DNA of 64,000 bases from Sciurus carolinensis (lineage: Eukaryota; Chordata; Mammalia; Rodentia; Sciuridae), in NCBI RefSeq assembly GCF_902686445.1, contig NC_062219.1, positions 142,272,057-142,336,056 on the forward strand. The letters run 5' to 3'. Positions 49,001-57,596 of the stretch are shown here, piece by piece. The translations under genes were made by a program, and so were the position numbers. How positions within the stretch are numbered: position 1 is the stretch's first letter; every line of letters starts with the position of its first letter. Under the pieces are notes generated by a model, which worked only from the letters and a program-made list of their open reading frames with translations, was not told the DNA's origin and searched no databases.

Positions 49001-52000
49001 GAACTGGGCAACCCAAGTAGGGCTCAGGAAATGCAATGTGTAATTGATGAAAGGTTCAAACATGCCGTCGTGCCATATACTGATTACAGCATGCATTTAT
49101 AACCTCGTCCTTCATGGGACCTGAGATTGTCTAAATTCACAAGTATGTTTCACTGATTAGCAGTCTATTTGCTTTTTCTTGGCATATGTGGAAAATCAAA
49201 TCAGACTGCTTCCTGTCTACCTCTAACCACACCCCCACCCCTGGCTCTCTGATTTATTTATACTATCTCTCTTTGGGTTTTATACATAAGCAAGAATATT
49301 TAGATTTCCAAAACTGCCTATTAGAAATGCCCTTACAAAGCATTAATGGAGCCACCACAGTATTTATTAGGTTTTATAATAACGTCTTTGTCTTAAATGA
49401 ACTACTTGACCCCTTCCCTTTAAAGAAAGCCCTAGAAGAGAAACATCACCATGATCATTGCCTGCCCATTAGGACTGGGGACTAATTTTTAGAAACTGCC
49501 CAGTTACAGAGGTTCGTCTGTTTAAAATCCAAGATTACTACTTGCTTTTCTATGACCAGAGGAAAAGCCACATGTTGCCTAGACTGGATTTATTAATTCT
49601 CTATAAATTCTCTCTGCCCAGCTTGGGTGTAGCAGTGAGCTCATTTATTTACTTGCATAGCAACGATATAATGAAAACTGAGTCTGGCCTTAAAAATACA
49701 TCCTCCCCAGCCACGACCATGGTTAACCCTTCCTAGGGCTGCTCTTGTGCTCTCGAAGATTCTTTTCCTCTATTTGGGGGAGGTGATTTGCTTTCCTTCA
49801 AAGACATGCGGATGCCTGGTTTTATGCTAGAGCTGAGGCATCTGCTGGTCACGTTTCAATCCCAGCCAGCCTCTTTCCCCCAGTGAGGAAAAAGTCGCTA
49901 CTGACAGCCTGCAAGTGGAACAGGGCTCCTGGGTCACTTTCGTCTGACGCAGCATTGTGTGGCGAACACTCCATGGAAACAGTGCCCTGATTGTTAGGCC
50001 CCCAGCCGTCCCCATGCTGCTTTCCGGAAGCTCTTCGTGTGGCAAGTGCTAAAGCAATATTTAGTTGTGGAGTGACCAAGCACCCAAGAGCAGTTAGAAG
50101 CATTTAACATGAAAGAATATGCTGGGAAGTGACGTCTGGGCTCAAGCGGTCGAGGTCTCTCTCAGGACAAAGCTGAATACAGCCCATGACCGCTGGGTAC
50201 AAACAAGCCATTTTAAAAATATCCTAATGGACTGAAATGCTCTTTTGAATGAAAACTAGAAAGGCACATGCATTGGGGCTCTTTTGATGTCCAAATAAAT
50301 TCAACAGGACACTAAGCACTAAATCTAGATTTTGAAATGGATTTCAGAAAGATGCCCACAGAGTGCCCACAGAGGGGGGGTGTGGTTATGGAAAGGAGGT
50401 AAGGGATGAGAATTTGGGAATTCAAATGACTGTTGGTATTGAGACCTCTCGGGGCAGATGCACGGCTGATGGAGCAAATGCTCAGAGAGCAGAACTAAGT
50501 GCTAGCTCCAAAGCTGGCTGTTGTGTCAAGAGGCCGAGAGCCGTAAAGGGCCTCTGCCAAGTCCAGAGGGTTAGATGGGGGAAATGGCAGAAATCCGTAA
50601 GTCCCAGGATGACATGCTTTCTTAGCTCTTGATCTCTGGAAGTTTCCCTGGGTACAGGACCCGGGGCTGCTGCAGCCTGATTCTCCCTGGCTAGGTACAC
50701 CCTGACCCTCCTGTGTCCCTGCCTGCTCTTGCGGTGTTTGGGAACAGCTCTACCATCTGAAGGACACTGTGTTTCTGAATGGAAAGGTGGGCTGGACCCT
50801 AAAGGAATGGTAGGAAGGACGTGAAAAATCTTAGGAGTCAAGCTGAATTTTTTGGAAAGGCTCTTGAGTTCAGGTCATTTTATGAAACTTTTCAAGGGAT
50901 TCTGGGACAGAATCAGATAAGGATGTATGGATCATAAAACGTTAGCAAAGGTCATCTGAGTGAACCCAGCATGGCTTGCCATTTTGCAGTTGGAGGAACT
51001 AAAGGTATGGGGAGCTTCTGCAGGCTGTTAATAACAAGTGAATGGGGACCTCATTTAGCTGGATGCTTTCCTCCGCACCCTGTTGCTACACCAGAACACA
51101 CACTAGACACTCACTAGACAGTCACCGCTTTCTAAATTTCACAAATAAACACTTCCAGAGAAAGTTACTTCTATCTATGCGAAACACAACTTGGAAACTA
51201 GGTATTGTGATTTTGGGGGTGCCCTTTCACAAACCAGCCCGTTCAAGGAGATTTCACTACGTCTGATTAAACGAAGTAATTCATTTGAAGAAACTCGAAG
51301 TCATTTGAGAAGATGTTGTTTCCATATGGTAGAAAAAGCAAACATAGACATGTTCTCAGTGGTATCACAGCCCTGACATTCCCCAAGTGACCCACCCAGG
51401 ACTTCTGGATCAGTCAGTTCTCAAACTGATCCCTGAAGCTGGCGGGCAGAAACTTCCATGTGCCTCAAGTCTACTCTCTGGATCTGAGGCGAGAACCTTC
51501 TGTAGCAACCTTAATTTCTCCTGGCCAACAGAATGCTTTTCAGTGCCCAGGATTCTGGAGAGCTGGAATTGCTAATGAAGTGTCTAAATATGTCCTCTTA
51601 GTATAGGGCTTGGCGACACCAACCACTAGTTGGGCTGTTAAAATCATTAGTGTTGGAATCAGACAGACATGGATTCAGACATCAATCCTGCCTCTTGCTA
51701 GAAGCAGCAAGTTAACTTCAGCAGTTAACTTCCTTCTGAGATCTCAGAATCTTCCTCTAAAAAGGGAAGACTGTAATGTACCTCACAAAGCTGAGGAGAA
51801 GATCAGATGATATCACGTGTATAATGTCCCTAACATGGAGCAAAGGCTCAGAGGCAATTTAAGGTCACACCTATACTCTAGTTCTGAAACCATCTTGCAG
51901 GACAACGTGGGAGACTTGAGTAACTAACAACACGGCTAAAGGTCACATAGTCAATTGCTGGCAAATTTGGAAACAAAAATGATTCCCATACGTAACTGGT

Positions 52001-55000
52001 TTAAGCATACCATGCTTTAAGAAAACCAAATATCCGACTGGCACTGACTAATGAATATCACAGGTGCACACCTGTAATCCCAGCTAACAGGGAGGTGGAG
52101 GCAGAAAGCTGGGCCACTTAGCAAGACCCCGTCTCAAAATAAAAAAACAAAAAGGGCTGGGGATGTAGCTCAGTGGTACAGTTCCCTAATACAAAAAGGA
52201 AAAAAAAAAGATAAAAAAGAAAACAATAGTATAAGAATTAATCAAATAAATCAGATGTCATTATGGCATTGCTAAATGCTTCCTTGCCTCCAAAATGGGT
52301 ATATTGTGGAGAACCTTTAAAGAGTGGCCTCCTCAGGTCTCTTCTAATGTTACTAGAGTCACATGCTGTCCTACATGTGTCCCATGGGTACTCTTTATCC
52401 AGGTGTGGCATATCTCTCCAGACATTACCTTGAAAACAAGGTTCTTTAGAACTAAGTGCTTTAGATTTCTGATGTTTCTCTATTTCTGCATTTTGCACAA
52501 TGCACTCAGACAAGTCTGCTTTAAAAGATGTGTTCAACCAATATTAAGTCTCAGCTTTATCATTGAGCAAAAGAAGCAGATTCATTCTTTACTTCACAAA
52601 TCGAGCGTCAACCACTCAGATATCATACTGTGGGTGGTGTCTTACTCCTCACTCTGATAGGCATGGTCACTTGGCATGAAGTCATTCAAGAAGGAAGATT
52701 AGCCTCTGTTTGCCTTGGTTTGGGTTTGTCAGGAGTTACGAATGCACTCTTAGAAACAGGCATTATCTATGAGCTGTAGGACAAAGTGCAACTGAGTTTG
52801 AAGCTTTTGGCCTTGACCAAACAAGAAAGACTTTGTCCAGTCCTAACACGGTGTTAGGCCATCTCCTCCCACTGGCGTGGGTGGCTTGTCTGGGGAGGAA
52901 CCCTTCTCTTCTTCAGCATGAGGTCATGGTTTGCTTTTGACTGCACAAGGACCTCCAATTTTATGTAAGATTTAAAATGCATCTCAATTCTTCAGGGAAG
53001 AAAGTTTAGATGAAATGTGAGTTCTCTGCACAGCCCCCACAATCTGTGTGTGGAGGAAAAAGTTTTTTCCAACTGGGTTTATCTTTACATAGAAATGTAC
53101 AATGCTGGAACCGTAGTTGTACTTTACTGAGTTTATAGGCAGAGAAACTGAAGGTGCCCTCTGCCCTGGAAGTATTTTTTGAGCTCTGTGTGTGTAGGCA
53201 GGGAAGAGAAGAAAGTGAGATGAAGTCAGAGTTTATCTTCTCCAGGAGTTGTCACTTCCTCTAAATCTATTTTTTACTTCTTAGTGGACAAATCCTACTG
53301 CTTAATATATATAGCAGTTAATTGGCTGGTATCTGAGTGTTGCTCTGGGCAACCAGATTTCACAGTGCCTCCAATTTCAATAAGGGAAGTTCTTGTTCCT
53401 TAGCCAATGGTCTGTGTGTAATCTGTGATGACTCAGTGTCTAAGAAGGTACAGACATTGTAACTAATGTATTTCTGATTCTTATATTACCTTTCAGGAAT
53501 GAGCTTAGGAGACCTGGCTAACACCTTTGAATCATTTCCTGGCAACATTTGTTTGTGTCCTATTTTGGAAGGCAGGAAATACTCCATAAAGATGATGCCA
53601 TGGAGTCCTGGTAAATCTTTATAATGCTTGAATTTTTGGAGTGTCCTCTCAAAGCAGCCTTTGCCTCTGTCTAGGCCACCAAACACAATAGCAGGTCATT
53701 GCATTTTTTAATGATTCCATGAGCTGCCTTGAGAACAGTGAAGTGTTCTGTACATTTTGGGACCAGAGAGGAGGAAAAGAGCTGCTGGGTTGCAGAGGGA
53801 AAGTTGCAGAGAGGAGATGAACGCGACAAGGGTTTTAAAGGACGCCTAGGAGTTCACAGGTAGAATAGCTGGGTAGGGCATTCTAGGTAAACCACACCAA
53901 ATGCAAAGGAAGATCTGAGGCTCAGAAGAAAAAAATCTTTTTCTAATTTAAGTAGTTTTTCTCTTTAAGTGACTATAAAAAAGACTTAACCAATCTGGCT
54001 GTGTATATAGGGAAAAAATGCATAAAATACATCCCCTCAGACAACCCTGACCTTACATCAATTGTACTTTGTTGGTTTTCTGTGTGGAGATAGCTGTGAT
54101 TGAAGAAACTGGGTAGTGACTTTCTCAAAGGTCCCTCTGGTAGGAAACCACAGTATATATAATCTGATGTGTGTCATACCGTGTGATAAAGAGTTGGAGG
54201 CTGGGATCCGCATGTGTCATAGCCGGTGGGTGATATGGCCTGAACCACCTTCCCACCTACGCTTGCAGATTAGCTTAAATTTAATACTTGACACTATTTA
54301 CCTTGCTGGTTCATTCTTGTTGGCCACTGTGTGCTGATACTTTGCTAGGTGACCAGTCCCTGCCTTTTGACCCCAAACTGATCTTCAGAAGGAGGCAAAG
54401 TGAATCTAATTCCACCAGTTAGAATTAAAACAACAGGCTCATGGAAAAATCAGAGAAACACATATAACTCCCTGTGTAGATCAAGCACTCTGGTTCAATT
54501 TTACTGATCTCTGAAGCTGAAAAATGAGGGTATTTTATACCCTTGTCAGCATTTTCATTTAAGGGCACGTAGAGGCTCCAATCTAAACCGAATACCAAGA
54601 TTAGGTAGAATTTTTTTCTTTTAAAAGATTGAAAACTTTTTCTTTTTTTTGTAACCCAACTTTTCAAATGATTGGACTCTGAGTAACTCATTTAATTTAG
54701 AATCGCCTATGAGTTCCTGGCAATCACGATGCATATTTAGAAATTTTTGCAAAGTGAGAAAAATCTAACTTACAAATTGTTTTCAAATGTAATGGAATAG
54801 TCATGAGCCCTAAATATAACAATTAATGAGGCTGACATGATGCTATGTCCTAGACATTTGTCTAAATGTTTATTTCTACTTTGCAGTTTTTGCATTTCAT
54901 ATTTTGGAGACAAAAGTTTATTTTATTTACTCCTTTTTCTTCTTATTTTTATTTTGTTTAAATCAGTTCTTAAACATTCTTGGAGGCCCTGGGCACTCTG

Positions 55001-57564
55001 CCCACAAGACCTAAGGGATAAAATGGCACTGATTACAAAACCCAGAGTGAAAAGGACCAATGAAATTAAGTAACGGCGTCAGCGTTATGATTTTCAGATA
55101 ACTTGGGGAGTTCTTTTCCACACTCCACAGGATTCCTGCAGAACAGTGTGCTCAAAGGACACAGCACATACACTAGCAATTAGGTGTACGTTCAGTATCT
55201 GCAAAGAAGCAGGAGACTGACACAGTTCAAGAAAAACTCAGAGAAAAGGGAGGGGGACTCATTTTTAGGCCCCTGCTCTGCTCAGCACTGTGCCCAGGGC
55301 TTTCTGGGTATCATCCTGTTGACTTCTCACAATAGCTCCTTGAGATAAACACAATTATGCCCATTTTACAGATGAAGGAACCAAAGCTGAGGAAAAGAAG
55401 AAACACAGCCAGGAGTGGGGACCCACCCGAGCGAGACCCAGGCTCCTCCTGAGCACTCACGCTGCCCCGTGCGTCATGAAGGGTGGGACGACAGACTTCC
55501 CCTCTCCCACTCCACGCTGATTTAATGAGGGATGAATGTCAGTGAATGTGGGGGGATGCAGGAGGGCGGGAAGGGTCTGGGGTTTCCCACAGAGCCACGC
55601 TGCAGGGGCAGAAGGCAGAATTCATTGTCTTTTTTTTTTTTTTCCTTCAGTGATTCATTGGTAGAAAAAACTGTGGTGGGTAAAACTTCTGAAGCCCACG
55701 GTCTGTGGCAACACTGAGGGAATTTTGAACTATGGAAAGTCCCGAATCTCAATCAGATTGGAACCTATCCAAGCTCCTGTATCCTCCCTTTATAGTGTTT
55801 CTCAAAGTGTAGTCCTGTGCCACCCCCCATAGAACAATGCAAGGAGTACCGTAAAGTGCAGATTCCTGGGCCCCCACCTACACCCACCACCTGGATGAAG
55901 CTCTCTGAGGGGAAGGGCCTGGGAATCTGCACTTGAACTCACCTCCCCCACCTCTCTGGGTGACTCTATGTTCACTAACATTTTGAAGTGATATTTGTGT
56001 GATTCAGAACAAGATGCCAGCTAGGTAGGGTGGTGCACGCTGTAATCCCTGTGACTAGAAAGGCTGAGGCCGAAGGATCACGAGTTTGAGGCCAGCCTCA
56101 GCAACTTAGCAAGGCCCTGAGCAACTTAGTGAAACCCTACCTCAAAATAAAAAAATAAAAAGGGCTGGGGATCTAGCTCAGTGGTAAAGTGCCTCCGGGT
56201 TCAATCCCCAGTACAAAGGAAAAACAAAACAAAACAAGATTCCACTGCGTACTCATTTTCTTGTTGAATGACTCTTACGGACCATGGCTTAAGCTACGAG
56301 GAACAACTAGTTCTAGGTTTATCACCATTTCACAGATGGGAAGTTAGAAGATAAAATGAGCCAGTGAGCAAGGTTAATGTTAAAAGAGAAAATAAGCAAA
56401 CTGCTTTATTAGCAAGTTAATTAAACAACTGAAATAAGACCTCTAGAGCAAAGCAAAGCAGAAGGAAAAACCGCACCTGATCCCCAGGGCAAGGAGATGA
56501 CCCTTGGGGCCTTGACCAAAGCCACCCACTGAGAAGGCACAAGGACAGGGAGGATGCTGGCAGAAGGTTTTTAAGGCAGCTCCTTTTACCTGGAAGGTGA
56601 AGATCACCTCTTAGCTGCTAAACTTTCTCTACTAGGAGAGGAAAGAAGAGAGGGAGGGAGGGAGGAGGTGGGGGGTGGGACGGCAGGAAGGAAAGAGGGA
56701 AAGGAGGAGAGGAAGGAAAAGAAAGGGGAGAGAATTAGAGGAAGAGTGGGGGGAGAAGGAGGGAGAAGGAGGCAGAGTGGGGGCGGGAAGGGAAGGGAGC
56801 AGAGGTCAGCTCACCCCTGGGTGGTGTGAGCCGGGTCTCTGCGACAGTGTGCTGGGTCAGGCATCCTGAAGACCCAGGGGCACTGAGCTGCTTCAGGGGG
56901 AGGTCAGGGCATCTCAGGGGTGCTTGGTATTTGGCAGGGATGAAGCCAGGACCTCCCCTCCCGCCCTTCCCGTCCTGGCCACCATCTCACCCCAGCGCCC
57001 AAGCGCACGGGGCTCCTGTGCATTCCGCAGGCATCAGCTCCACCTGTCCCTGAAGGGTCGGCGGAGGTCCCTTTCATGAGCTGCAGTGCTGGTACAGGAC
57101 CCCCTACCTTTGGCTAAACACAAAACTTTCCACCAAATGTAGAATTAACAAAACAGCAGCACACGGAGTGAGTGCCCGAGAGTCAGCCCAGCCCCGTGGC
57201 CCCGGACATCAACCCAAGGGAAGGCGAGTCACAGCCTCTAGCCTTGGAGAGGCCGCACACCCTGGAGAAATCACGCGCAGTCATGGCGCATGCGAAGAGA
57301 AGCCTGAGCTCTCGGACCTCTCAGACTTGGAACGCAAAAGGTTGAGTCTAAAAAGGAAAACACGTCACCTTCCTGCCAAGATAAACTGTGATGAAAGTTA
57401 GGGTCCATCACCTTTGAAGCACTTCCCGTCCTGGCCTCGCCGTCTGCCTCCAACCAGCTCCGAGGAGGGAGAGCTATTTTTAAGGTGCAAGCAACCCAGA
57501 CTAAGAATGAGAGAAGCTATTTATTTATAGTCACACCTTTCAACTGTTCTTTTTCCTGAGAGAG

Positions 57565-57596
<32 letters not shown>

